This document shows positions 47,691 through 60,815 of a DNA stretch of 64,000 nucleotides, one piece after another. Below the pieces are notes generated by a model. The model was not told the DNA's origin, searched no databases, and was given only the letters and a program-made list of their open reading frames with translations. The position numbers were made by a program, and so were the translations under genes. This DNA comes from Trogon surrucura (Eukaryota; Chordata; Aves; Trogoniformes; Trogonidae): the NCBI GenBank assembly GCA_020746105.1, contig CM036633.1, positions 10,958,501-11,022,500 of the forward strand. Reading direction: 5' to 3'. Positions within the stretch are counted from its first letter, which is position 1; each line of letters opens with the position of its first letter.

Positions 47691-49785
47691 AAAAAATCAC
47701 ACTTCTAAAAGCTTATCAGCAGAGAGCCCCAACCTGAACCCAGTATTGAACCTTGAATTCAGACTGTGGGGTGACAATTTCAGGTCATCGTGCCTGAGCC
47801 GAGCTGTGTTTTGGCCACTCTCTCCGTGAGGATGGAGCTTTGAGTCGTTTTGGCATCCCAAGGCCTCAACTAATTCCCACTTGTGTTTGCTTGTATTTTT
47901 ACTGTCTGTCTTTTCCACTTATGCCTCTCAGATTACTAGGGCTGGTGACAAGGAAATATGGGAATAGCCAGCCAATCAAATTACAAAACATTAAAAAGGT
48001 CAAGCACATACAGGTTGCTTTCACGCCATGAGTGGGAATCAGATTTCCTGGAATCTCAGTAAAGGTGACAGATAGTGTTAACCAGATACGCAAATGGGAG
48101 CTTGTAAGTCTAAAAGCAGAAGTAATTTGCCAGTGGATCTTTTTTCAAGTAGAAGTGTACGACGGTCAGATTTTCTTGAAATTTATGCCTTGTGGGTGAA
48201 AATGAACTGACTGTATTTTTGTGTCTTTCTCTGCCCAGTGTGGTCCTGGGACCATATGTGTGATAGTTTCTGCAGATCCACTGATGCTGTAGAGATGGAA
48301 AAGTAGCAATAAATAAAGGGAGTAATTGCCCTGGGAAAATATTTGTTGTAAATACCTTTATCCGACAGGGAATGGATATGGGACAACAGAAGCCCTGATG
48401 GAAACCACCTTGATGGCCCCTTCCATACAGTAACTGTATCTCCAGCAGCCTGTAGACATCGCATATATGTAGTTTTGTACATCCCTTTTTGGGCAAAGGA
48501 GTTCTAGGTACTGTAAACACAAGAACTATGTAGTGAAATCTTCACAGAGGAGCATGTTCTTAGCAGATAGGCATTCTCCTCCTGAAGTACCATCTAACTA
48601 AACATTTTGACAGGGGTTTTCAAAGACACGGTTAGAAGTCTAAACATTCAGGGTGACATTTAGATAGTACAGACATCCTGAGAGAACTCAACTACAAGGC
48701 AGGACCAACATTGTCTTTACTTGACCAGATGGCCAGCAAGTACAATACCATGGGAAACAGCCTACTCTGTTTTTCTTGGGATATGTTTTAGATTTGCAAT
48801 GAACAGGGCTGCGACCTATTTCTCAAAGGTCTTGCTTCCACTTTACCCCAGGATCAATGGTTCATTCTGGATGCGACACTTGGGATTTTGAAGATTTTTA
48901 GGTTGCATAGAAGCAACATTTATTTTTGGAGATATCAGCTCCGGAAAGAATGAGTAAATAAACTCCTGTCACCTTGACAGGCTAACATTTCCATCTCCCT
49001 TTTCCCAAATTCTCCACCCTCACCCTTCTCCCTCTACTTCGTTTTAATGAAGTGAGGATTGAATTCTCGAGCACACACGTGAGTCAGAGATGATAAAGCA
49101 CTCGGTCTTTTGGCAGTCCTGTAAATGCTACGGTGGCTTCCAAAGAGTTAATTCATTATGGTCCATTGTCCAGTCGACTTTATAGCTAGCAGCAGATTGG
49201 AGCCAACTTGAAATGCTGAAGTGGGAATGAAAAATGAGCAGAGCCTTGGTGTGCATTAAATATTTAATATTCTCTCAGTGGGAGGTGTCAGGAAAAGGAC
49301 CATATAATAAATACTACAAGAGACAATTCCATCACTGAACTCGTCTGTTAATGACCTCATTTGCTTTGACAGAAACATTACAGATGCAGCCTCTTCACTT
49401 CTGTAGCCCTATTAAGCAGCCACATTCCAGTTGGAGAGCAAATTCCTGATTCTGCAACGCGGAGGAGTGGGTTGGAGCTATGATTGTCTCCTTCTCCTTC
49501 TCTCTGTCTCCAGATCTGGGGCATTTGAAAAGAATTTTCTGTGGCATGGAAGGTATTTGTGGAAGCTATGTGATTCTGGCAGGGAAAACAACAATATTTT
49601 CAAACTACCTGAATACATGAACTCAAGAAAATGCTTCCTTCCCTTAGAAGAGATGAGGGCCTCCTGTCTCCTGTCATCACCAGCCTGTAAATTGTTGAAG
49701 CTTGAAAAGTGTGTGTGATGACATGGTGGAGACCACCTCCAGTTTAATTCCCTGAAGACCTCTTGTACCAGGGAGCAACTGGATC
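47691..49785. other. Non-coding stretch, no recognisable gene
   Basis: No gene recognised. About 49060-49400 is A/T-rich and repeat-poor, in the style of conserved non-coding DNA. The paired minus-strand frames at 48110-48520 overlap in two registers and have no domain. Confidence 0.55.
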
Positions 49786-49852
49786 CTCAGGAGGTGTCGT
49801 GGTTTGACCCTGGTCGGCCGCCAGGTACCCACACAGCTGCTCTCTCAGGAGG
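49786..49852 (+). mobile_element. Possible 5' end of an avian ERV LTR between direct repeats
   Basis: TGTCGTGGTTTGACCCTGGT, followed after a gap by CACACAGCTGCTCTCTC, resembles the start of a common avian endogenous-retrovirus LTR (TGT.ATGGTTTAACCC.. and ..CACGCAGCCGCTC). The match is from memory and covers only about 49 bp. The 9-bp word CTCAGGAGG flanks it on both sides (49786-49794 and 49844-49852), and TGT begins exactly after the first copy. A 49-bp remnant is unusually small, so the LTR call may be wrong even though the direct repeats are real. Confidence 0.35.
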
Positions 49853-51551
49853 ATCTACTCAGATGCCTCCTGTGAGTGCTTCCCACTTCAGCAGGTGTGG
49901 AGACCTTGAATCCCATGGCGTTCCTGGAGCGTGTGCTGGCAGATCACAAGGGGTTTCCAGCCAGTGCTGTGACTTAAAGCACTGTTGATCCCATGGAGAC
50001 AGATATTCTGCCTGAGCAGAAGTATTACAGGATCTTTGGCTTCAAACTAAGGGCAAGCAACTTGTTTTCTCTCTTCCACTATTTACATTTGAAGGGTGAG
50101 CACAAGTATTCTTACTCTGATGGCTACAAGCCAACTCCACGTTTCACACCTAAATGCATTAATATCCAGCTTCTGTGCAGTTGTTCTTTTCCAGGTTTCC
50201 CCTTCAATCGATTAATTCTTTTCCTGCCTGGACAGATAGACCCTGAGATGGTCATATCGCCTCTCAGTCTCCTTTTTTTTGCCTGGTTAAGCAAACAAAC
50301 CTCTTCATGTTTGTATAGAAAAGTTCTTGAGGGCTCTCAGCATCCTGTAAACTTCTCTCCTTGTGTCTCGGTCTCAGTTGCTCTTCTTGAACAGCAATGA
50401 CTGATGAGGTAGGAAATGCTTAGTAAAATGACATTCATTCCTGTTAATTGCTAATAGCAATTCTCAGTCACAGGTGACACTGTATAGCCACCTTGAGAGC
50501 TCAAGTCTCTCTCCTCCAAGGGCAATTGCTGGGTTAAACATGAAACTCTGACTATTAGTAGTCCTGGAAACCATGATCAGAATTTTTCAAATTTTAAACC
50601 ATTTCTTGTCCTTCTTACTGAGGTATAAAATTATGTTGAATTTCTTTGAACTTCTTATTTACCTCCAGTATTAACTTAGTCTTTGCTCCAACTTTTCTTC
50701 TGAGGCCTTGTCTATTTTTTTTATCTAGTCTCTTTATTCCTCCTCTTTTACACAAAAATACTGCATTTGCCCAGAGATCCACAGTTCTCTGTTGTTTCTG
50801 TAGGCTATTACATGTAGTAAACTAAAACGTAGTAGAAAAAAAGTGGAGAAAACATAGCTGTTCGTCTTCTCTTCAGGTGAAGTGCATACTTGTAGGCTCA
50901 GACTCTCTACTTTGGACATCTGGGGTTTCCTGCCTCAAAGTAAAACTTGAATATGCAAGCATATTAAAAATGGTAAAGATGAGGGGCCTCAGAGTCTAAG
51001 GTCAAGTGTCAGCATCTTTGATTAACATTTGCTTTTTGGGATGGGTTATGAACTTGTTGTCTTCCTCCTTCCCTAACACTGTCTGAGCTGTGAGGCCTGT
51101 GATGAGGGAATAATGTCGGTCCTGCTGCCTGCTCGCCCTGCCCACGCCTGCTGTGACCAGAGGTGAAGAGGCTGCTTGCTGGGCACGGCATGGGATGCAA
51201 GAGGAAGATGAGGCTCCTTCTGCCCCAGGAACCTACACCACCATGGGGATGCGCGGCAGTGGGATGCAGGGGGAGGATGCTGAGAGCAAACCAGCTAGCT
51301 GCGCGCTCAGGAAGGAAGAGATAGGGGGAGAAGAAAAGAAACTGGGTAGAAAATAGAAGGGAATGTGCCTGCCGCTCACGTCCCAGCTCTGTGTAGGCTG
51401 CTGTCAGATGCCACACATTCTGTGCATTACAACAAGGCAGTTGTTTGTAGCGCTGGATCGGTGCAACAGGGAGATAAGGTTCTGCCTTTGTATCAGAAGC
51501 AGCTGCAAAGGGGCGAAAAGGTCTTAGAACAAGAAATTAGTTCATTTGAAT
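49853..51551. other. Non-coding stretch, no recognisable gene
   Basis: No gene recognised. Frames at 49993-50400 and 51009-51416 (minus) lack domains. About 50400-50760 is A/T-rich. Confidence 0.55.
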
Positions 51552-51574
51552 TCTCTCTCTCTCTCTCTCTCTCT
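51552..51574. repeat. (TC)n microsatellite
   Basis: Eleven TC units in a row, followed by a pyrimidine-rich tail to about 51588. A polymorphic microsatellite is likely. It sits inside a chance open frame (51365-51916). Confidence 0.95.
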
Positions 51575-54059
51575 TTTCCTTCTTCAAGCCAGACAGAAAG
51601 AGCAAGCTCCCTCCTCTCCTACCGCACGGGCGTTTGCACACCAGCTTGTGGTACCAGCAGGGATTCGCACCGCAGGGTGACGGGGACCTTCTCTGAGGGG
51701 TTCATGGCCCCAGGCCTCTGCTCGCAGGGCAATCACTGGTCTTTGCATAAGAGCCACGTGCTCCATGGTGGAGAGCTCCTGGCTGGGAAGGTTTGGAGTT
51801 GGCCCAAACCTGCCATGCCCACCAGCTGGGGCTGTGGATGTTGCTGCCAGGCTGCGGTTGAACAAGCCCATGACTACAGCAACAAGAAAAAAAACAGGCT
51901 AGAAAACACTCTGTAAGATGGCACAAGCCATCCATCCCGTGTCCAGTGTGGGGAGAAGGAGAAAATGCCTGAACAAATATTGTTATACTGTGTCATAAGA
52001 CATTCATAGGCACGAAGGATTCAAATGAACCTGGGCAGGCAGCCTTGGTCATGACATAGCTACTGTCTGAGTGCTTGGCTCTGCAACCTTAATGATGTTC
52101 TTTTAATGTAGCTTTTAAAAATGCATAATATAATATACATTGTCTGTCCTGTCTGCTTTTTATAGCTTTGAAAAATGAATCAGGTATATGCTCTGACATA
52201 TGGAATCATTTCACCCCAATGCCCAGACAGACACTCTGCCACCTTCAAGCACTTGCCAAAACATGCCTTAAGGTTTAGCTTTTCTCTTAAATAATTACCA
52301 CCTGCTCAGTAAAGAAACAACCCTTCTTGCCTTCAAAACTCTGTGCTAATTTCCTTCAGTCTTTGTTTATCAGGCAGCTCCCTTGCAATCCGCTCACAGC
52401 CGTGTCTCTGGTGCCCATCTTTGGCTGCGCGGGCTGGAAACCCGCAGATCCGGGCAGGGCTGCAGGAATTACTCAGTGCTGTCCCTGCCTGTGTGGAGGG
52501 GTGGTGGAAGGATGAATCTCACAGTTCAGATAGAAAGAGAGGGAGGATACACATTGGAGAAGGAGATGAAATACCCCTCTGAGCCCAGTCTGGGACTCCG
52601 GAGAGGTGTCCCTTGTTCCCCAGTTTGATCTGCTTCTAAGTTACAATCCTCGAGCTGGCGATGCTGCTGCCATGCAGGCTCCAGCCCTCCCGGCAAGCTC
52701 AAGTCTCCCTAGGGCTGATTTAGAGAGGTCACCTGTCACTTGTGTAAAGGTTGACAGAGGTCTGTGCTGTGGACAGTCCCCATGTTCCCGGGATGTCACA
52801 TAATCATTTGATTTTACATTGCCTCGGTCCTGCCAGGGGAGGGGACGAGGAGGGATAAGACTGCGAGGTCAGCAGCATCTTTATGGATGGCAGAGTGAAT
52901 GTGAGGTGAAAGGGATCGTTGCTTTTGCCTCCCCAATAAACCCCTTTTCTCTGCCTGAACGGAAGCGGCAAGGAGCTGTTCGGCTAATTTATATTAATTC
53001 AACTCCATTAATGATGAGATATCATCTCTTCCCTCAGCAGGAGAACCATCAAAAGGATTTAATACCGAGCTGCTCTTCTGACAACCCCACGTTACAGCCT
53101 GCAGGCACTCCATGGCTGGACTGAACCTTTCCCCAGCTACCAGCTTTTCCTGGGGCCTTATTACGAAGGGCAATCTCGTTCTATTACAATTAATTTCATG
53201 TGAGTCCTCACACTTACCTCAGCATTGCTCAGGCACAGAAGAGCAGGAAAACTCTCTGCGGGGAAGATGGGACATGGCACACATGCCACATCTTCCCCAG
53301 GCTGGTGACGAGCAGGGGACATTTCAAAAGGTGGGAAGCCACAACCAGTGCATGCTGCCATCTGCTCTCCCAGGGTGGGAAAAGACCTTTTTTTTGGAGG
53401 CAGGGGCAGCTGGTGGCTATGGAAGTGTCCTGCCCCGCAGCAGCGCTCTGGGATGCAGAGCAGTCCTGCCAGCTGCCCTCGGACCCAGGGATATGCCAGA
53501 GGGACAAGCAGCATTTTGACCATCAGAGGATTTTGCTTCATGAAACACCCTGTCCATGCAACCTGGGCTTCTTGATTGACTGCCGTGGGCGTCCTGAAGG
53601 ACGAGCAGTCTGGCATCAGGCCACCGTAAGTCAGGTTGATGCATCAGGAGGGATTAAAGTTCCCCAGAAGCTCTCTGCTATCACACAGTGCTTTGCCTTC
53701 ACTGCAGGGAGGGGGAAACTGAGGCAGGGATGTGGAGAGGCTCACAATCCTTCAGGGGCTGCTTGGGAGCAAACCCCAAGCCAAAGCAATGATAAGGTGT
53801 CAATTTTACCCCATGGAGGGTCCAGGCAATGACACAGGGGTGACCACGGCGGGGTGCAGAGGCCAGGGTTTTTTTCTGATGGCCGTGGAGAGGGTTTTCT
53901 GGTGGCCTCGGGTCCTGGATCCTGCAGGGCTGCTAGAGGACTCTCTTGTTTCCTCATCCATGCCATGGCAGCAGGAAACAAGACTCCATGCTAGTCATGT
54001 AATTTAATTTCTCTCTTTGCTTCTGGCTGATAGTATTAAACTTCTGGCCTCTGAAACAC
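51575..54059. other. Non-coding stretch, no recognisable gene
   Basis: G/C-richer than its surroundings in 52380-52800 and 53200-53990. The longest frame, 53200-53832 (210 codons), is crossed by long antisense frames and shows no domain, so I do not call it a gene. The part 52900-53060 is A/T-rich with TAAT cores. A GGGGGAAACTGAGGCAGGG segment near 53707 is faintly MIR-like but too short to call. Confidence 0.5.
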
Positions 54060-54740
54060 ACATACAAATCATTTTTTTAAAAAAATATTTTTATATTAAC
54101 ATATTTCCTTTTGAAACTGTGTGAGGCTTTTCTCAAATCTAATGGATTTTTTTTTCTCGCCTTGTCTGGGCCAAATGTATTCAAATCTTAACTCAGTTAA
54201 GTAAGAAGATTCCTATCGTCTCAGCAGGGAATCCCACCCTTTATTCCACAAATCAGCATCCTTTTTATTGGACTTTCTGATCTCCAAAGGAAAAGGCAAG
54301 CTTTTTTTTAGAGGTTTTTTTTTTTTTTTAGTTTAACTCTGACGTTGATGTTGCAATGCTCTTTGATAGCCAAGAACACAAGGACTGACTTCAGGAGCAG
54401 CTGAAACTTCATCAGGAACCAAAATATAAAAAGAAGGGATGCTGAGTGGGGAATGGTAGGAAGTGATACTGTTGAAACAACCCTTTGAAATTTCCCAAAT
54501 GATGTTTGATCTGTGAGTCCCTTAAAGCTGCTGCAATACCTTTGGTATCAAAATGATCTTTTTTTTTTTTGAGGTCTGGGTAGGGGGTGAGGAGAAGAGG
54601 TATTTTAATATTTTTTTTGTGCTGCTCAGAAGAAATAACTTTAATTTTAACCTGTAACGATTCCACCTGTTTGTTTGGGTTTTTTTTTAATGTAAGTTTA
54701 TCTAGGATTCAGTAGGATTCTTTAATCACTTTTTTTTTCC
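54060..54740. repeat. T-tract-rich domain
   Basis: At least seven T runs of about 7 to 15 nt lie within 680 bp (near 54072, 54147, 54302, 54315, 54559, 54611, 54680 and 54731), separated by ordinary sequence. They are not periodic and do not share flanks, so this is a compositional domain, not one repeat family. Confidence 0.75.
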
Positions 54741-57700
54741 TTCTTGTTTGCTTGACTATTCCTTTATTTCAAAGGAACAGCAAAAGAGACACAAGGGACC
54801 AAATGCTGAGGAATAAATTACTCCTGAAACATGCTTTAGTCCTCCCTTATGCACCCCCTGCCAAATACCAAGCCACTGGAAATGAAAATAAGAAATGGAA
54901 ACTCTTAGAGGTGAAGGAAGGAAAGGTCCAATCTTTTCCTGGATCAAGCTGCTGGTGGGATGTTGTGGAGCTCCGAGGCAGCTCCGGCTTCAGCCGTGTC
55001 CACCGGAGCCCCAGCTCGGGCCGGATCCCTCAGCCGCGGCCATGGGGAAATGGAAGATGAGCTGGGGAAATTCCCAAAGGAGAAATGGGTCTTGAGGGAA
55101 CGACTCCATGGCATGTCCAGGCTGCAGAGAAAACAAGTCTGCGGGGCAAAGTGGCTGGCTTAGTCAGCGGGATAAACATGGGAGACATTTATCTCATGTT
55201 TTTTAACTCCTGGAAGGGCCTAGCAATAGGTTTGAGTGGTCAGAAATAATATAAAATAACTCGTTAATGTCAACCCTGTACATAGCAAGGGCATAGCAAG
55301 ATTTTTTTCAGATCCATCCAGGTCAACAGGCCATGTATCTGCCCCATGATCTTGTCTGGTTTTATAATTTCCCCACATTAATTTTGTGCATGTACTCAGG
55401 AGCTGCTCTGGAAAGTATCTGTGTGACTCCAGGTCACGCTGAGGGAAAAGCACACATCCTTCTGGTGCAGTATAAAAAGCTACCATCTAAAGTGAGTCAA
55501 AAAGCAGGGCACTGGGTGCAAATAGCATCATATCATTTCAGAAAACAACAATTTGAACAGGTCACCCCCTCTGCGGTTTGCCGAGGGAGGGAAATATGAT
55601 GCATTTACACTATTCATCCTGGCTCCCTTCCCCTCGTAAAAAAACATCACGTAAAAGACCGCATGGATTAGATGGCGAGGAACATGCTTGTTTCTTCTGC
55701 AATTAATATCATATGCAAATGAAATGTTTCCACTGAAAGTTTGCAAAAAGGGAATGCTGCCACTTATACCATCTCTGCTGAGCTAAAAGGTTTTTTTGCA
55801 GATAACATTTTTCACGCAGTGCTGGTGTGCTTTACATTTATTGAGCCCTGACAAAATGTCTGCAAATCAGCATCGTGTAGATTCAGGGTATATCCCGTTT
55901 GCAGGAGCTAGCAAGTCACAAGAATTAAGATAATAGTATGAAACCTCTTTGACAGCATCAGAGAGATGGATGCAGGCTCTGCTCTCCCTGCAGCCCCTGC
56001 TCATCGCGATGGTTTTTCTCACTCCAATTGGTGTCTCCAAAAATACCGGGCTGCTGCTCTGAGCTGTTTGAGCCATGCTGTACTCTGCTGCAAGGGCAGG
56101 TGCCTTTTCGTGGGAGATGGAGAATCAGAGGTGGCCACAACATCCCTGAGGAACAGATCAGTCGCTGTTAGCTACACAAATTTAAGCCTTCCCACGTGTG
56201 GGATGCTCAAAATGAAGATCCTTGGGAACTGGACTTCTCACCGTCTGCCTGCAGCCCACCGCGCTTGCAACTTCAGAGGGATACTGAGCCCCAGGATGGG
56301 GAAACCCTCAATGCAGCTGAAGGTCTATGGCATGTGGGTTCCTCTCCAGAAGCTGGCAGCTTGCCTAGTGTGTAAATGATGTGCTAAAAGAGCCCGAGGA
56401 GGAATGGGCAAAGCTGATCTCTGCCTTTCTCCTGTGAGCTGTCACCCTCCAACGCCACATACACACTGCAAACAACTTTTCATGGCACTTGGGAAGAATA
56501 AAAAAGACTATCTGAAACCACCTGCCCATCTCCAGCAGCAGGGTCTGGAACATGGGTTGCCTTCTACTAGATTTCAAAAAAAGTTTTAGCCAGAGTACAT
56601 AAAATTAATATTAAAATGGAAATCTGCATTTCTGAACGAGAAGATCATGACCTTCTTTGGAGCAGAAGTAATTTTTCTGCTGTTGTCTTGGGCAGCAACA
56701 TGCCCTCTCAGGTTCCCATTTCTGATCTGGGTCTTTGCTAATTTTGATTCTTCTAGGGAGTACCAGAGATTTTAGGAAATTTCCTTGTTGTGAAAAGCAC
56801 ATTGAGAGTGCACTAGGGCAGATGGGTAACTTCTAAGCATGGTTATATATGAGAAGCAGAAAACTTAAAGAATCACTTCTAGTTGAGAATAGAAACACAT
56901 GGTAGCCACAGATGTTATAAAGTAGGATGGGAGTTGCTGGGGTCAGCCTGAAGCCGCAACGATACTAGGAAGATGATTCAATATATTAAATTAGTAACAG
57001 GGAAGACAAACATTTAAACTGGGCATTTCCTAAAGAAAGGCCCCAATTAAGAGCCATTGCATAACCCCTTGCAGTGTCAGAATGGGGCATGTTTCTCAAT
57101 CGGTTGTGAAAGGACTTTCAGATATTCATGCTAGTCCTGAGGCAGTCTAACAGGGCCACTTAAGTGGGTGGGAATCAGCCTTGTTGGAACTTTGAACAGA
57201 GGTCCCTTTGTTTAAGATCTGAAAGTCAGTGCTATGACAACAAGTTCAGTTGCAGCTACTCAGTCTTTACCCATGGTTGCCACAAGAATTGTCTGTAATG
57301 TCAATAAACCGGGCCACGACACGATATCCTTCAGTTTATACCCATCCATTTCTCTCCTAACAAGGAACTTGCCCCAGAAGCCCAGGTTCTTCTTCTCTAC
57401 CAGCACCCTGGGCAATAGCATTAGAGAGGGAGATTAGGATAAAGAAATAAATAAAGTCTAATTTATGAAGCAACCCTTTCAAAGTGTTAAACCATTCATG
57501 GCTTTATGACTACATATTAATCTGCTCTCATTTATTGCTTTGTAAGGCTATTTTGACAAAAGTTCATTATCAAGACTGCTAAATGCTTTTAAAGCATTGA
57601 TTGGGGGAATTATTACATCACGGTGATAGACACAGTGTGTTAAGATGGATTGTAAGGCTCAGACCTCAGACCCCCCCCAATTCCCCCCTTTTAATTGGAT

Positions 57701-59560
57701 CGATCCCCAGAATAAACGAAGTTTAATTGAATTTTGAGGAAAATTGAGCAGTTGTTTTCAAGTCTCTGTCAATACGCATTATTTCAATTACATGATGATA
57801 AGCATAGAGAGAGTTTGCAAACAGCCTTAACAGAGGTAGAAGCTGGAGACCACGGAGGCTCTCTGCACATGCTTGGCTTTTACTTTATTTTTCCAGGATG
57901 AGTTACATTTCCCACAAGCACATCAGCAAGACCACGGGCTCTGCTCCCACAATCCAGATTTCAGAAGAAAATTGCCCTTTGTCCCTCCATTTTCGCAGTT
58001 GTCCTTGTCTCCTGCCTAGCACTCCTTCCTCAGGATTCCCACAGTCTCTTCTGTTACAGAGTCAGACAATTTTTGATACAAATCCCAGGCTTTTTGTTCC
58101 AAGACCTTAAAATGTCTTGGAAACATTGACCAAGATGTGCTGGCTCAGAAAGCTTTGCTGCAGTGATGTTAAGAAACAATTGCCCCTTGGATCTATTCTG
58201 CTCCACTTCAAAGCAAACAGACACTTGTCTCACGGTCTCTGCAGCTTCACTGCAAATTGTGGTATCTCCGTGGAAAGGGAAGGTATGTTGGATTTAATAT
58301 CAGAAACATCTTCCATTTTGAGGACAGTAAGCGTTATTTAGGGACCAGGGCATAAAGTTGGAGGCAAGAACCTGCCAGATTTCATGACCTCCACCCGTAA
58401 GGCACAGAGAGGTAGCGAAGCTGAGGAGCCCTTCTACCACATGTTAAGTTAAGATCCTCGTGCATTATAGCATTTAAAAGAAACAAATATCAGTAGCTTA
58501 AGACCCTGTGCAAACTTCTGAGCTCCTCGCAAATCTTTCTTCATCTCAGAAGTATTCCCTTCTCCACAAGCACAGGGTCTGGGCAAAAACAGTATGGAAA
58601 CCTTGAACAGAAGGAAGAACTTGGCATCACTTGGGAACGAGCAGTGTTGATGCAGTGATGCCGGATGAACCGTTTCCCTCGCTCTCTGTGTGCTTCTTTG
58701 AACACTCAATTTGCAGAAATTCTTCGGTAAAGTGCTTTCCTCCTTCCCATTGGTAGAAACCTGGTCATGGCTTGGTATCGGCCACAGCGTCCTGAGATGC
58801 TCTCTGGCAGGGTGGTCTTCATGCTTTCCTGCTCTGAGGCTCCCTTACCCGACACAGCTGCAGTAGTTTGAGAGGCAACTTAGTTGAGTCATTGTCTTTT
58901 GTGTTTTCTTTCATTGAATATCCACCCAAAAAAAAATTAAGATCCTCCGCTAAGGAAGACAATACCATATAAAACCTCTCTGAAATCATAGAAGTCCCTT
59001 TTCCTCCCTTCTCTTGCATTCCCAACTCACTGAGGCTTGTATGAGTTATGGTGACTCCCACCAGAGGAATACAAGGTGCAAAATCTGGGCAAATGAAGTT
59101 GGTTTTCCTTCCTTTTTCCTCCTTTAACATCACCTTTCCATGTTCACTGGGGAGTCCCTGCCCTGAAGCACAGACAGAAGACCTCGGCAGTCCAAAACGT
59201 TGTGGAACTCTTGCAGCCTCTGGGATGGCTCAGTGTCTGTGCTGAGCTTGATGCACCAACTATGGCTGACACTGGGTGCTATTTTTTAGTCCAACTCAAG
59301 CCTGAAGATGCCAGTGGGAAGGCAGGACTTGGTAGCATCAGTGCTGGGATGGCCCCACACCTCCAGAGGTGGGAACAAGTGGCAGAAGGTGGCTCAAGCT
59401 GCACTTCTGGTCCCACGGAGCCCAGGCAGCATCTTCCAGAGCCCAGTGGTTGGTGGCTGTGCCCTGCTGCTGCGATTCACCTGCGATGCCCCCTTTGATC
59501 CTCTTTCCCTTCTGCCTGCACCGTTCCCTTGACCCTGAACAATGCAGGTGACACCTGGCT
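54741..59560. other. Non-coding stretch, no recognisable gene
   Basis: No gene recognised. About eight CpGs cluster at 54972-55037, ending at CCGCGGCCATGG. A/T-rich, repeat-poor parts lie at 55640-55860 (with octamer ATGCAAAT at 55713-55720) and 57440-57840. Frames at 54752-55060, 55966-56379 and 59338-59676 (minus) have no domain. Confidence 0.5.
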
Positions 59561-59670
59561 TCACTCCGAGCCGCAATTAGAGGCGTGCGCGGGGCAAAGC
59601 GCGCTGGCCTCTGCGAGCCCAGGGTCAGGATAGTTCCCTGCAGGGCTCCCTGCTGCAGCCGACAGCCGAG
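59561..59670. promoter_or_regulatory. CpG-rich spot next to an A/T-rich island
   Basis: About ten CpGs in 110 bp, including GCGCGG and AGCGCGC, in otherwise CpG-poor DNA. It directly precedes the A/T-rich island at 59690-60640. A small unmethylated regulatory element is possible; nothing proves a promoter. Confidence 0.3.
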
Positions 59671-59689
59671 GTGCAAAGGATATAGACGT

Positions 59690-60640
59690 TGTTATAGATT
59701 CGTTAGTTATTCATTGTAACAGCGTTGATCCTAATGAATTCATTTGGTATTCATTGGCTGTCACGCACAGTTCTGTAAGTCTTCAGCTCTAATTTAGGAC
59801 AATTAAAATGAAGTGTTAGCAAGCAATGTTTCCCCTGCATTGCACAATCTATAATATTTTCTTTTCAGGGGAGGGATGCAGACTAACCCGGCTCACGCTG
59901 CTGATGCTATCAGGGAGTGAGATCTTACAGCTTGATCCTGCAATGCTTAATGAATTAATACAGCAGATATAATTTTCATGGGTCAGTGTGTTGTGCTGGC
60001 CTGCAGATCTGTCTAGATTAGGCCTAGGGAAAGACTAATTGAAAAATACACGTCTTGGTTTGCTTAAAAACAATAAGCAGATATCTACCAGAGGAAAAAA
60101 ACGTACAAACAAGATGCATAAAAGCAACCCAGCGATTTGTCATATGCTTCATAGTTCATGTTGTAAATTAGACAATCTTTCATAATCACAGGGCTGGGGG
60201 AGGGGGACAACCCAATCAATTTGTCTGTAAAATTCTAAGTCCTTTTGAAAACACAATTGAAATATAATTCCTCTGTGTTTCCCAGTTAATTATCATTTAC
60301 AATATTTCTGGCATCAAAGCTTTACTAGCATGGAGGGATCATTTCTTCATCACAATACCACTTTCAGGATTCATTTATCTTGTCTTTTAGACTAATTATC
60401 CCCAAATTCACCAATAGGCTGTCACACTTATATGCTCCAATAAATGTAGTTTTAAATCAGCAGCTTACTTTGCTGCAGCGGTACAAGCTTTCCTGAATTG
60501 TGTCTAACTAGAGTCATTCATCTGTGATCACAACACTAAAGGGAGAACAACAACATTAAGGTTTGTATGAATGATCATGCTTATTTATATGCAAATACGT
60601 CTGACAAATCAATAATGTATGATTTAGCTGTTCACTGTGC
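59690..60640. promoter_or_regulatory. A/T-rich conserved-element-like island (enhancer candidate)
   Basis: About 950 bp that is A/T-rich, free of simple repeats and of recognisable transposons, and dense in homeodomain-type words (TAATTA, ATTA), with a POU octamer ATGCAAAT at 60589-60596. Near its start, TATTCATTG occurs twice 40 bp apart (59709-59717 and 59749-59757) around the palindrome AATGAATTCATT (59733-59744). Such texture is typical of deeply conserved developmental enhancers in gene deserts. Conservation cannot be measured from one sequence, so this is inference. Confidence 0.35.
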
Positions 60641-60815
60641 ATTAGTAGAAGTGCCACCAGTCCCAGGTGGCTGCCTCAAAGGGATCCTCAGCTCTTCCCC
60701 CTCCCCATCTCGGTCCTGCTTCAACCAGCATCTCTGGTCAAGTGGCTGCAGGACCAGCTGCTTCCTCATCCCCGAGCACTGGTTGGACCAGCAGTGCCCC
60801 AACCGCTGTGGAAGG

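Noticed and set aside
53200..53832. 210-codon open frame on the plus strand
   Set aside because: No recognisable domain, long overlapping frames on the opposite strand, and locally raised G/C content, which lengthens chance frames.
55826..55870. CATTTATTGAGCCCTGAC as the start of a MIR copy
   Set aside because: Fewer than 20 bp match and the following sequence does not continue the MIR order.
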